Shown here: positions 7,677 to 15,554 of the stretch, one piece after another
How the letters are laid out: each line of letters begins with the position of its first letter
Position numbering within the stretch: position 1 is the stretch's first letter
Origin: RGIG1828 sp045654685
GTDB taxonomy: Bacteria > Bacillota > Clostridia > UMGS1810
Direction of reading: 5' to 3'
Length of the DNA: 51,710 nucleotides
NCBI GenBank assembly: GCA_045654685.1
Contig: JAZONV010000077.1
Location: forward strand, 1 to 51,710
Made by a program: the position numbers and the translations under genes
Notes under the pieces: model-generated
Seen by the model: the letters and a program-made list of their open reading frames with translations, nothing else
Databases searched by the model: none
Told to the model about the DNA's origin: nothing

Positions 7677-10211
7677 TCAGACATTTTCGCTTATGAATCT
7701 TCTCATTTCTTTTTCTGCCATTGAAAGTTCTTCTAAAAACTCTCTTGCAGATACCCTCACCGCTCCGGAGCCAAACACAATCATCTGTTCAAGGGCATCA
7801 GATGTGGCAACTCTGACTCTGTAATTTCTTGCAAGTTCACGGGATGTTTTTTCAATGTAGGTATCTGCGGTTTCGGCTTCTTTTGTGTATACCACATTTA
7901 TCTTGCCGACCTGTTCGATTTCCCTTACATTGCCTTTGACCTTATAGGCATCAAAAACCAAAATTATGTTGTTGCCCTTCATTGCCTGATAGTTACATAG
8001 TCTGTTTATCAAAACATTTCTTGCCGCATCGGGAGTGTCTTTTGAAATTTCTTTCAGTTCATCGCTTGCAAAAATTATGTTGTAGCCATCAACCAAAAGA
8101 TACTCGGGGCCAACCGCTCTTTTGTCACCTTTATAGGGCTTTGAAGTTTTCTCTGCAGCATAATTTTTCCTGCGCTCTTTTTCTTTTTTTCCGTATACCT
8201 GTTCAAAAATTTTTAAAAGTTCTGATTCATCCGCAATTATTTTCTCATAATTTCTTCTGACAGGCATTGGTGCATATTCATCTTCCTGATTTTTCAAAAG
8301 CGGAATGTGCATATGTTCAAATACCTTGTCCCATGGCACCGTATATCCGCTTCCATGAGAGCAAAATACGGAATCGGGAGTATTTTCGGTGTCTGCGGTG
8401 GGACTATAGTTCACAGATGCAATTACTTCTTCCGGATTTTTGCACTCTTCATAGCCCGAATATGAAAGGTTTAGTCTTCCCATTCCACGGGTGTAGGATA
8501 TGACTTCTTTATGATAATCTCTCATGGCGGAAAACGGGGCTTTTCCTTTTATCCTTGTAACATCACCAAGACTTATGGGTGATTCAAAATCTGCACCCAT
8601 TTGCTGAAAATCAGTGAGAGCTTTTCCCACAGACGGCGTTGGGGTTTCAAGAACAAAAGAACAATAGGGTTCCAAAATTACAGACTCTGCCTGCATAAGT
8701 CCCTGACGCACGGCTCTGTAGGTTGCCTGACGGAAATCTCCCCCATCGGTGTGCTTTTGATGAGCACGTCCGTTTATGAGAGTGATTTTTACATCCGTAA
8801 GAGGTGCTCCTGTCAACACTCCGAGATGAGTTTTTTCTTCAAGGTGTGTCATAATGAGTCTTTGCCAGTTGCGGGCAAGGATATCCTCACTGCATTTTGT
8901 GAAAAATGCAAGACCGGAATCTCTTTTGCCGGGTTCTATTAAAAGATGCACCTCTGAATAGTGCCTTAAGGGTTCATAGTGCCCCACGCCTTCAACGGTG
9001 TTTTTTATGGTTTCCTTATAGAGAATTGTTCCTTCTTCAAATTCAACATCAAGGGAAAACCTGTCTGACAAAACTCTTTTTAAAATTTCAAGCTGAATTT
9101 CTCCCATCACACAAATGTTGATTTTTTGCGGTTTGCCACCAACTGTCACTTTCAATCTCGGGTCTTCCTGCTCCAGCTTTCTGAAAATAGGAAGTGAGCG
9201 GATGACGTCTGTGCCATCGGGAAGTTTCACACCATAGCTGAAAATCGGTTCTGTATAGAATCGTTCCTCTCCTGTGTCAACTCCGATTCCGTCACCCGGA
9301 GAAAGAGATGAAATTCCGGTAACGGCACAAACATCTCCGGGAAAAACTTCATTTGCTGATGTATATTTATTCCCTGAATAGAGCCTTATTTCATTGACCT
9401 TTTCCTTATTTCCTTTTATGTCAAGAGGAGTTTTTACTTTGAGTGATCCGCCTGTTATTTTTATGTGAGTTAAAAGATTACCTTTCTCATCTTCCGAAAT
9501 TTTAAAAACTCTTGCGCCGAAAAGATCCGGAGTCGGATGAGCCAAAGTATATTTTTGTATGGCATCAATAAGTTCATTGACACCCTCATTTTTAAGAGCC
9601 GACCCAAAGAAACACGGAAAGATTTTTCTTGAACTGATTGCACGTGAAATGGCATCATCGTCTATTATGCCATTTTCCAAAAACATATCCATAAGTTCAG
9701 AATCCTGAAGGGCGGCAATTTCATAGAAGTTCTCATCCATATTGGAAAAATCAAGGCACCCTTCAGAAAGATTTGAAGTGATATCTTCCATTATGGCATC
9801 TTTCCCTTCATTTGGAAGGTCTGTTTTATTTACGAATATGAAGCAGGGAATTTTATAGTGTGAAAGAAGTTTCCAGAGGGTGTGAGTATGGCTCTGGACT
9901 TTATCTGTTGCACTGATTACAAGGATACAATAGTCAAGCACGCAAAGGGCTCTTTCGGTTTCCGCAGAAAAGTCCACGTGTCCGGGGGTGTCCACAATTG
10001 TGATTTTTGTATCCCCCATCTCCATTATTGCCTGCTTTGTATAGATTGTTATTCCTCTGTCTTTTTCTATTTTTTCTGTATCAAGGAAGGCATCGCCGTG
10101 GTCAACTCTTCCCTGTTTTGAAAGATTTCCCGAATTATATAATATACTTTCGGAAAGGGTTGTTTTTCCGGAATCGACGTGGGCAAGTATGCCAAGGGCT
10201 ATTCTTTTCAT
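7677..10211 (-). CDS. TetM-like ribosomal-protection GTPase fused to a YacP/Rae1-type NYN domain
   Basis: This 844-residue protein has two parts. Residues 1 to about 650 are an EF-G-like GTPase of the TetM/TetW/TetO class, with AHVDSGKTT, RGITI, DTPGH and NKTD, and the Tet-type domain IV (GRAHQKHTDGGDFRQATYRA). Tet proteins remove tetracycline from the ribosomal A-site or, in sensitive relatives, act as translation factors. Residues from about 702 form an NYN/PIN-like nuclease domain of the YacP (Rae1) type, with LLVDGYNII, ILVFDAYK, EAETADTYIE and RVATSDALEQ, which keep the acidic residues expected for catalysis. Rae1 cuts mRNA in the ribosomal A-site, so both halves would act at the same place. 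It overlaps the AraC gene by four bases (ATGA). Resistance cannot be claimed from sequence alone. Confidence 0.88.
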   Translation of the reverse strand: MKRIALGILAHVDSGKTTLSESILYNSGNLSKQGRVDHGDAFLDTEKIEKDRGITIYTKQAIMEMGDTKITIVDTPGHVDFSAETERALCVLDYCILVISATDKVQSHTHTLWKLLSHYKIPCFIFVNKTDLPNEGKDAIMEDITSNLSEGCLDFSNMDENFYEIAALQDSELMDMFLENGIIDDDAISRAISSRKIFPCFFGSALKNEGVNELIDAIQKYTLAHPTPDLFGARVFKISEDEKGNLLTHIKITGGSLKVKTPLDIKGNKEKVNEIRLYSGNKYTSANEVFPGDVCAVTGISSLSPGDGIGVDTGEERFYTEPIFSYGVKLPDGTDVIRSLPIFRKLEQEDPRLKVTVGGKPQKINICVMGEIQLEILKRVLSDRFSLDVEFEEGTILYKETIKNTVEGVGHYEPLRHYSEVHLLIEPGKRDSGLAFFTKCSEDILARNWQRLIMTHLEEKTHLGVLTGAPLTDVKITLINGRAHQKHTDGGDFRQATYRAVRQGLMQAESVILEPYCSFVLETPTPSVGKALTDFQQMGADFESPISLGDVTRIKGKAPFSAMRDYHKEVISYTRGMGRLNLSYSGYEECKNPEEVIASVNYSPTADTENTPDSVFCSHGSGYTVPWDKVFEHMHIPLLKNQEDEYAPMPVRRNYEKIIADESELLKIFEQVYGKKEKERRKNYAAEKTSKPYKGDKRAVGPEYLLVDGYNIIFASDELKEISKDTPDAARNVLINRLCNYQAMKGNNIILVFDAYKVKGNVREIEQVGKINVVYTKEAETADTYIEKTSRELARNYRVRVATSDALEQMIVFGSGAVRVSAREFLEELSMAEKEMRRFISENV

Positions 10212-10990
10212 ATTTCCTCCTTCCTCTTTTGCACATATTTTTTGGGTGAAATCCCCACTATTTTTTTGAAAGTTCTTGAAAAATCATATATGTTGGAATA
10301 ACCGAGTGAATGTGCTATATCAGTTACACTTCCGTATTCACCCAAAAGCATCTCCTTTGCCTTTGAAATTCTCAAAGAATGAACATAGGCAATGGGAGAT
10401 GTCATATATATTTCCGAAAAAAGTTTTCTGAAATATACCGTTGAAATTCCTACCAAAGATGCAAGATAATCATTTTTTATTTCCTTATTATAGTTTTTGG
10501 CGATATACTCTATTGCCGGATATATTTTTTGCTGTTTTAAAGACGGAGTATACTTTTTTTCCGACGAACTCAAAAGATTTATGATGATTGAATATACATC
10601 TCTTATGAGTTCTATGGAGCCAATGTGTTTTTTCAAAAGTATTTTGTGCTCTACAGACTCAAAAAATCCGAGAACTTTTTCTTGGTTATTTACTGGGAAT
10701 GTAAATATTTCTTCAGAACACAAGTCGCTGTCAAATTCTATGCATCTGTACCTGCCGCCCTTTACGCATTGCCACTCATATGAACTGCCTTTGGGAAGAA
10801 TAATCGCATTGTCAGAAGATGAAAGATAACTTTTGCCGTTTGAATAATATACTGTTTCACCCTCAAATTTATATATTATCCCCCAATAAGGTCTTTCTTT
10901 TCTTTTAAGACGTTTCCCGGCTTCTGTGTATATTGCAGAAGAAAAAATAACATTCTTAATAATTAAATTGGATAAAACTTCTGTGTTCAT
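10208..10990 (-). CDS. AraC family transcriptional regulator
   Basis: The 260-residue protein has an N-terminal cupin-like sensing region (about 1-140) and a C-terminal AraC double helix-turn-helix (about 160-258), with the typical ISKAKEMLLGEYGSVTDIAHSLGYSN and DFSRTFKKIVGISPKKY. It lies upstream of and overlaps the TetM-like/NYN gene by ATGA, so the two are translationally coupled and it may control its own operon. The inducer is unknown. GGTGAT upstream of the ATG is a modest ribosome-binding site. A copy of the 19-bp repeat (11024-11042) lies 34-52 bases before the start. Confidence 0.9.
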   Translation of the reverse strand: MNTEVLSNLIIKNVIFSSAIYTEAGKRLKRKERPYWGIIYKFEGETVYYSNGKSYLSSSDNAIILPKGSSYEWQCVKGGRYRCIEFDSDLCSEEIFTFPVNNQEKVLGFFESVEHKILLKKHIGSIELIRDVYSIIINLLSSSEKKYTPSLKQQKIYPAIEYIAKNYNKEIKNDYLASLVGISTVYFRKLFSEIYMTSPIAYVHSLRISKAKEMLLGEYGSVTDIAHSLGYSNIYDFSRTFKKIVGISPKKYVQKRKEEI

Positions 10991-11023
10991 AATATCACCA
11001 TCTGTATATTTGTGTTATGCTGT

Positions 11024-11042
11024 AGTTCGTGTCAAGTCAGGA
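11024..11042. repeat. 19-bp dispersed repeat, copy 1
   Basis: AGTTCGTGTCAAGTCAGGA here is identical to 12041-12059 and nearly identical to 13326-13342. It lies 34-52 bases upstream of the AraC gene. Together with the nearby ACCGTCCCCTT at copy 2 it resembles the REP-like ends linked to IS200/Y1 transposases in Clostridia. That link is from memory and not proven here. Confidence 0.6.
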
Positions 11043-11049
11043 GAACAGT

Positions 11050-11106
11050 GAATAATAGGACCTACTATTTTTACTATTATTCGGGCGATTCGTGAAACGC
11101 CCCTAC
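11050..11106. repeat. REP-like palindromic element (two hairpins)
   Basis: GAATAATAG (11050-11058) pairs with CTATTATTC (11074-11082). It is followed at once by GGGCG...CGCCC with CCTAC, a form common as dispersed GTAGGGGCG-type palindromes in gut Firmicutes. A third hairpin, GCAGGAA/TTCCTGC, follows at 11136-11158. No coding potential is seen in 10991-11249 apart from these structures. Confidence 0.5.
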
Positions 11107-11249
11107 AATTCCCTAAACAAATTTTATTAGAACCCGCAGGAATATCAGATTTTCCTGCCCGATATGTAAATATTTATTATCGGCAAACTATTGTATTAAA
11201 TTATAAGACTTATACAGATTATAATCTACTCTCATATAATCCCGAAATA

Positions 11250-12008
11250 TCAAGTTTCTCCCCAAAAATGCTTATCAGCCTTTTGATCAAGAAGATTCAT
11301 AAAATTGATAAGTTTGGAATATGAAATATACTGCTGTTTTCCTGTGTCACCGGATTCCAAATCGTATAAATATATATGCGTTGTATTTGAATCATCATAT
11401 AATAATTTTATAGTTTTATACTCATCAATTGATACATTTTTTTCATTAATCATGCACTTTGTATATATTATTTCACCATATTCCATAAAATCGAGAATTT
11501 CCCCATAAAGAACTTCACAAACACGAAGTTTATCTTTAATAGTAAAAACCACTCTTTTTTCATTCCATCCGTCTTGCGGAGGATTTTGTCGAACAGTATC
11601 AACCATTAAATAAGTTCCGTCATCCTTGATACTATAGCTAATTCCATAGCTCGCATCAGTTTGTGTTAAACGGCTATCTATTTGACACGAGAAAATCTGC
11701 TGAGCTTTCTTATTTGTTATCGAATACACAGCAACTGTACCCCAACCTTGAGATGACTCTTTATCTCTATATACTAATACCATTTCTTCTACACCATTGT
11801 TATCAAAGTATATAAACTCACCATAGATCAATCCAGTGTATATTCCTCCGTAAGAACCCTCTTGCTCAAATATACCATATTTATCTATAACATTTTGAAC
11901 TATCTTTTGATAATCCGAGTAATTGTATGTGTATACACTAACCAAGATAGCAAAACTGACCAATACAACCAACAAAACAATTGAGATTATGTATATTTTC
12001 TTTTTCAA
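11250..12008 (-). CDS. Hypothetical membrane-anchored extracytoplasmic protein
   Basis: I do not recognise the family of this 252-residue protein. It starts with a Lys-rich tip and one hydrophobic segment (about residues 4-27, IYIISIVLLVVLVSFAILVS). No lipobox cysteine follows, so it looks like an uncleaved anchor with an outside domain of mixed beta character (GGIYTGLIYGEFIYFDNNG, VVFTIKDKLRVCEVLYGEI). The composition is more AT-rich than its neighbours. The start is a TTG with GGAAAGG upstream, because a nearby ATG runs into a stop. It stands alone between two direct copies of the 19-bp repeat (11024 and 12041), so it may be a recent arrival. Confidence 0.6.
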   Translation of the reverse strand: MKKKIYIISIVLLVVLVSFAILVSVYTYNYSDYQKIVQNVIDKYGIFEQEGSYGGIYTGLIYGEFIYFDNNGVEEMVLVYRDKESSQGWGTVAVYSITNKKAQQIFSCQIDSRLTQTDASYGISYSIKDDGTYLMVDTVRQNPPQDGWNEKRVVFTIKDKLRVCEVLYGEILDFMEYGEIIYTKCMINEKNVSIDEYKTIKLLYDDSNTTHIYLYDLESGDTGKQQYISYSKLINFMNLLDQKADKHFWGET

Positions 12009-12040
12009 TTCATATCATACCTTTCCAAAATATCCAATAA

Positions 12041-12094
12041 AGTTCGTGTCAAGTCAGGACTAAAACATCAAGACAACAGTACCGTCCCCTTATC
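12041..12094. repeat. 19-bp repeat, copy 2, with ACCGTCCCCTT end
   Basis: Positions 12041-12059 repeat 11024-11042 exactly. About 20 bases further on, ACAGTACCGTCCCCTT resembles the other arm of REP-like elements near Y1 transposases. It lies between the start of the hypothetical gene (12008) and the end of the M20 gene (12129). No transposase gene is in the window. Confidence 0.5.
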
Positions 12095-12128
12095 TTCACC
12101 GAACCTTTAGAAAGGTTGTCTTTTGTTT

Positions 12129-13280
12129 TTACATATAACAGCAGATTGCCGCTATTCTCTTTGCAGATTCCTTTAGCGACGGAATTAAGGCATATTCGTC
12201 TTTTGAATGCATGTTTCCGAACTCAACACCAAGTGAATCGAGGGTAGGAATACCGCACTGTGTTGTATACGCAGCGTCGGAGCCGCCACCTGTTGATCGA
12301 GCGGTCAGCACGGGCATATTTGCCTTCTTAAAAATTTCGTTTACTTTTTCAAGAAGTTTGATATTCGTATCGTTAAGTTCCATAGCATCTCTGAGACTTC
12401 CCAAAATAAGTTCGCAGGTGGTTCCCTCCACATAAGAATTTTCTGCTACCCTTTTGGCAATCTTTTTTATCTCTTCAAGTTCCTGATTGTTTGAAAATCT
12501 AAAATCTACTTTGAAAGTGCATTCTTCGGGAACAGTGTTTTCTTTTGTTCCGCCCGAAATTATACCGCAATTTGCTGTAATTCCGTTTTCATCTTTGTAT
12601 TTTTCCAATTCAATAATTTTGTGAGCCGCTTCGGTTATTGCACTTATACCATTAAAGCAGTTAGCAGCGTGTGCTGCTCTACCTGTGATATTAAAGATAT
12701 ATTTTGCAATCCCCTTTCTTTTTAATACAGCCGTACCGGCAATAGAAGGCTCGCAATTTAAAAACGCAACAGCATTACGGGCACATTCACACATATATTC
12801 AACAGTTGTTTTATTGCTCTCTACACTGCTTGTCTCTTCGTCGGACTGCAATATAAGCTTTATGGGGCGTGTGCAAAATCCTTCTTCATCAAGGGCAGCC
12901 ATCACCAAAAGAGCTGCCACAATTCCGCCCTTGCAATCAGCAACTCCCGGCCCATACATTTTGTCTCCTTCTATTCTCACAGCGGGTGTTCCAAAAAGCC
13001 CTACAGGGTGAACTGTGTCTATATGACCGGAAAGGCATATTGGAGCCTCTTTGGCATCGGGATTCATAGTAATACAGATGCAGTCTCCGGCTATTTCTTG
13101 CTTTTGTTTTTCTACTTTCCAGCCAAAAGCCTCTGCCTTTTGTATAATATAGTTGCCTGCGGCATCTACGCCTTCTTTGTAATCTGTGGGGCTTTCGACA
13201 AGGCAGAATTCCTCCAGAACTTTTATATACTCCTGTTCCAGTGCTTCTATTCTTTTAAAAACATTTTCACAACTAATCAT
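12129..13280 (-). CDS. M20 family metallopeptidase (CPG2/ArgE-like)
   Basis: This 383-residue di-zinc amidohydrolase has the M20 ligands: SGHIDTVHPVG near residue 87, GVADCKGG with the bridging Asp, LQSDEETS with the catalytic and ligand Glu pair, and a C-terminal GNMHSKDEY His. The lid domain (RKGIAKYIFNITGRAAHA) is present. The closest named groups are glutamate carboxypeptidase CPG2 and ArgE/DapE-like deacylases. The ARSTGGGSDA segment favours CPG2-like enzymes that cleave acyl-amino acids or dipeptides. The substrate cannot be set from sequence. The start has a strong AAGGAG six bases upstream. It stands alone. A third copy of the repeat lies 46-62 bases before the start. Confidence 0.88.
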   Translation of the reverse strand: MISCENVFKRIEALEQEYIKVLEEFCLVESPTDYKEGVDAAGNYIIQKAEAFGWKVEKQKQEIAGDCICITMNPDAKEAPICLSGHIDTVHPVGLFGTPAVRIEGDKMYGPGVADCKGGIVAALLVMAALDEEGFCTRPIKLILQSDEETSSVESNKTTVEYMCECARNAVAFLNCEPSIAGTAVLKRKGIAKYIFNITGRAAHAANCFNGISAITEAAHKIIELEKYKDENGITANCGIISGGTKENTVPEECTFKVDFRFSNNQELEEIKKIAKRVAENSYVEGTTCELILGSLRDAMELNDTNIKLLEKVNEIFKKANMPVLTARSTGGGSDAAYTTQCGIPTLDSLGVEFGNMHSKDEYALIPSLKESAKRIAAICCYM

Positions 13281-13325
13281 TTTTGTCTCCTTTTTATATA
13301 GATTTGTTGGTTGTTATATTATTCC

Positions 13326-13342
13326 TCGTATCAAGTCAGGAC
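13326..13342. repeat. 19-bp repeat, copy 3 (one mismatch, shortened)
   Basis: TCGTATCAAGTCAGGAC matches copies 1 and 2 with one G-to-A change. It sits 46-62 bases upstream of the M20 peptidase start. The remaining 13281-13603 gap holds this repeat and the promoter for the plus-strand operon, with no other feature seen. Confidence 0.45.
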
Positions 13343-13497
13343 AAAAAAATATTTATCCATATATATTCCTAAATTAAAATCCCGCTTGTCATTGTGGAAT
13401 ATTTATACAAACGCACTTTCAAAGCAGCACTGTAAGTCCATTTCATATCCAATGAATTTATTATACATCCGCCATTAATATATGTCAATCAATTTAG

Positions 13498-13558
13498 TAT
13501 CAAATATGATAAATGTATCACATATGCTATTTTAAAATTCATGCCGATTTGATATAAT
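13498..13558 (+). promoter_or_regulatory. Candidate promoter and operator of the 13604-19274 operon
   Basis: TATAAT at 13553-13558 with TTTAAA at 13531 (16-base spacing) is a moderate sigma-A promoter 45 bases before the first ATG. An inverted repeat TATCA-AATA-TGATA at 13498-13511 just upstream could be an operator. Confidence 0.4.
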
Positions 13559-13603
13559 TTTTTTGATAATACACCTGTTGTTTTTTGAGGAAGTGATGAT
13601 GTA

Positions 13604-14509
13604 ATGAAAATATCGAAACTTAATTCGCCTGCAATAGCAGGTGTAGTCAGAAAAAGAAATGTTAAAGAAGCAATTGCAGAAATACAGAATCTGTATTATG
13701 ACGGTGCTGACATGATTGATTTGCACATATCCTGTCTTGAAAATCCCGACAAAAAAACTCTTGAGGAAATTATTTCATTTTCTCCCTTTCCTGTTCTTGC
13801 ACTAAACTACAATGTGACATATGACAATGAAGATGCAGGATTCGATGAAGAAAAAAGAGTTGAATATTTTATGAAAGCCATTGATGCAGGCACAGACGGA
13901 ATTGATATTCAGGGATATACATTTGACATAAAATCAAAAGATGGTTTTTTCGGAGATGATATATATTCTTTTACAAAGGGTAATCCCAAAGAGATTGTTA
14001 CCGATAAAAATATCATAAAAAAGCAGGCTGTGCCTGCACCCGAGTCGCGAGCATAATTTGGTATACATCTCATCTCGCAAACTAAATACTGCGAAAATTC
14101 CTATATAGTAAAAAAGCAATGCGAGCTGATAGATTTGGTTCATCAAAAAGGTGCAGAGGTTCTTTTGTCCTGTCACCCCGGAATTCCCATGGACAGCAAT
14201 CAAGTGACGGAACTTGCTCTTTTTATGGAGAAAAGAAATCCCGATATAATAAAAATCGTTACCATTGCAACCAACGAGGATGAACTTGTTGAAAGTTTCA
14301 AATCTATGGTAATGCTGAAAAAAGAAGTGAAAACTCCCGTGGTTTACCACGCTGCAGGAAAAGCAGGAAATCTTTCGAGGTTTGTCAACCCAATGCTTGG
14401 AAGTCATATGATATTTGCAAACGGCTCCTTTGATTCCGGTTCAAACATTGCACAACCAAGACTCAAAGAAATGAGACTCGGAGTGGACAGTATCAAAAAG
14501 ATATTATAA
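13604..14509 (+). pseudogene. Type I 3-dehydroquinate dehydratase-like gene, interrupted by an 83-bp insertion
   Basis: Two pieces of one TIM-barrel protein of the type I DHQase (AroD) family lie in the same frame. The first, 13604-14056, covers GADMIDLHISCLENP and FPVLALNYN. The second, from about 14117, covers the His region (VLLSCHPG), the Schiff-base lysine (PDIIKIVTIA) and the C-terminal GKAGNLSRFVNPMLGSHM. An insertion brings in a TAA at 14054. Removing 93 bases between the direct repeats TAAAAAAGCA at 14016 and 14109 restores one uninterrupted frame across IIKKQCELIDL. The original enzyme would have been about 270 residues. Arg of the usual first motif is His here, so the substrate may differ from dehydroquinate. 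In an operon of sugar-type catabolic genes a degradative role is likely. Confidence 0.8.
14026..14108. mobile_element. 83-bp MITE-like insertion with 10-bp target duplication
   Basis: The element splits the DHQase-like gene and is bounded by the direct repeat TAAAAAAGCA (14016-14025 and 14109-14118). It contains GCGAG (about 14048) facing CTCGC (about 14078), plus short TGCGA and CGCGAG motifs, but no clear long terminal inverted repeat and no ORF. Size and target duplication suit a non-autonomous element. The assignment to a known family is not possible from sequence alone. Confidence 0.65.
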
Positions 14510-14537
14510 AAACACAATATATTTATCCGGAGATGAT

Positions 14538-15554
14538 ATGATGAAAAGAATTAAAATTGGACAAATTGGAATTGGACATAATCACGGCGAAGCTAAAATG
14601 CACGCTGTAAGAAAATTTCCCGAACTTTTTGAAGTGGTCGGATATGCAGAAGAAAATGAAGAGTGGATAGAAAAACGTGGTGATTCTGAAGGTTATGAGG
14701 GTTTGAAAAGGTATTGCGTTGATGAATTGATTCAAATGTGCGATGCTCTGCTTATTGAAACCGATGTGTGGGATTTAACCGAAACTGCTCAAAAATGTAT
14801 TGATGCAGGAAAGCATATTCATATGGACAAGCCGGCAAGTGGTACTCTTGAACAATATAAGCACCTGCTTGATACTGCAAAAGCAAGAAATCTTGTTGTT
14901 CAATTGGCATATATGTACAGATATAATCCCGCTGTTCAGAAATGTTTTGAACTGATAGAAGAAGGAAAACTTGGCGAAATCTATTCAATAAATGCTGAAA
15001 TGAGTACATATCATCCTGAACAGTATAAAAAATGGCTGACAAATTTTGGCGGCGGAATTATGTATATCCTCGGTTCACATCTGGTTGACCTTATTGTTTA
15101 CGTATTGGGTAAGCCTGACAGTATCACGTCATTTTTGAAACACACAAATCTCGATAACATAGATTTTCCCGACAACAATCTGGCTGTTCTGGAATATGAA
15201 AAAGCCTTGGCGAGGGTTTTCGTTTCTTCGGTTGAAGTCAACGGATTCGGCAGACGACAATTTATGGTGTCGGGCAGTAAGGGAACTGTTAACATATGCC
15301 CTATTGAACGTCCTCTTACAATGACATACTCTGATACATCAATAGCAGATGCAACATATGAAGACAGGAAAATATTTTTTGAGTTTGAGGATAATACCGC
15401 AACAGGGAGATATGATGAAATGATGAAAGATTTTTATGCTTATATAACCGGAGAAAAAGACAATCCGTTTACATATGAGCATGAATATGCTGTGCAGGAG
15501 GTATTAAGCGGAATAATAGGCGGTGTAAAATTTTATGGGAAAAATATTGATTAA
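14538..15554 (+). CDS. Gfo/Idh/MocA family NAD(P)-dependent oxidoreductase
   Basis: This 338-residue protein has an N-terminal Rossmann fold and the family C-terminal alpha/beta domain. The nucleotide site is GQIGIGHNHGEAK, a variant of GxGxxG. The catalytic lysine lies in HMDKPASG, close to the usual EKP. GGGIMYILGSHLVDL carries the conserved Gly-His-Asp segment used for substrate. Relatives oxidise sugars, inositols and sugar acids. GGAGAT lies about ten bases upstream of the start. It begins 28 bases after the interrupted DHQase-like gene and overlaps the next gene by 20 bases, so it belongs to one operon with its neighbours. Confidence 0.9.
   Translation: MMKRIKIGQIGIGHNHGEAKMHAVRKFPELFEVVGYAEENEEWIEKRGDSEGYEGLKRYCVDELIQMCDALLIETDVWDLTETAQKCIDAGKHIHMDKPASGTLEQYKHLLDTAKARNLVVQLAYMYRYNPAVQKCFELIEEGKLGEIYSINAEMSTYHPEQYKKWLTNFGGGIMYILGSHLVDLIVYVLGKPDSITSFLKHTNLDNIDFPDNNLAVLEYEKALARVFVSSVEVNGFGRRQFMVSGSKGTVNICPIERPLTMTYSDTSIADATYEDRKIFFEFEDNTATGRYDEMMKDFYAYITGEKDNPFTYEHEYAVQEVLSGIIGGVKFYGKNID

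Noticed and set aside
7677..10211. Calling the TetM-like gene a tetracycline-resistance determinant
   Set aside because: Many Clostridia carry such Tet-like GTPases without resistance. The NYN fusion and lack of mobile genes around it argue for a chromosomal housekeeping or stress role.
11024..11042. The 19-bp repeat as a complete promoter (its reverse strand has TTGACA)
   Set aside because: None of the three copies has a convincing -10 at 16-18 bases, so I report it only as a repeat with possible regulatory use.
14054..14135. A programmed recoding or stop read-through explanation for the split DHQase-like gene
   Set aside because: The 10-bp direct repeats and in-frame 93-base offset fit an insertion, and the inserted segment does not read as protein of the family.
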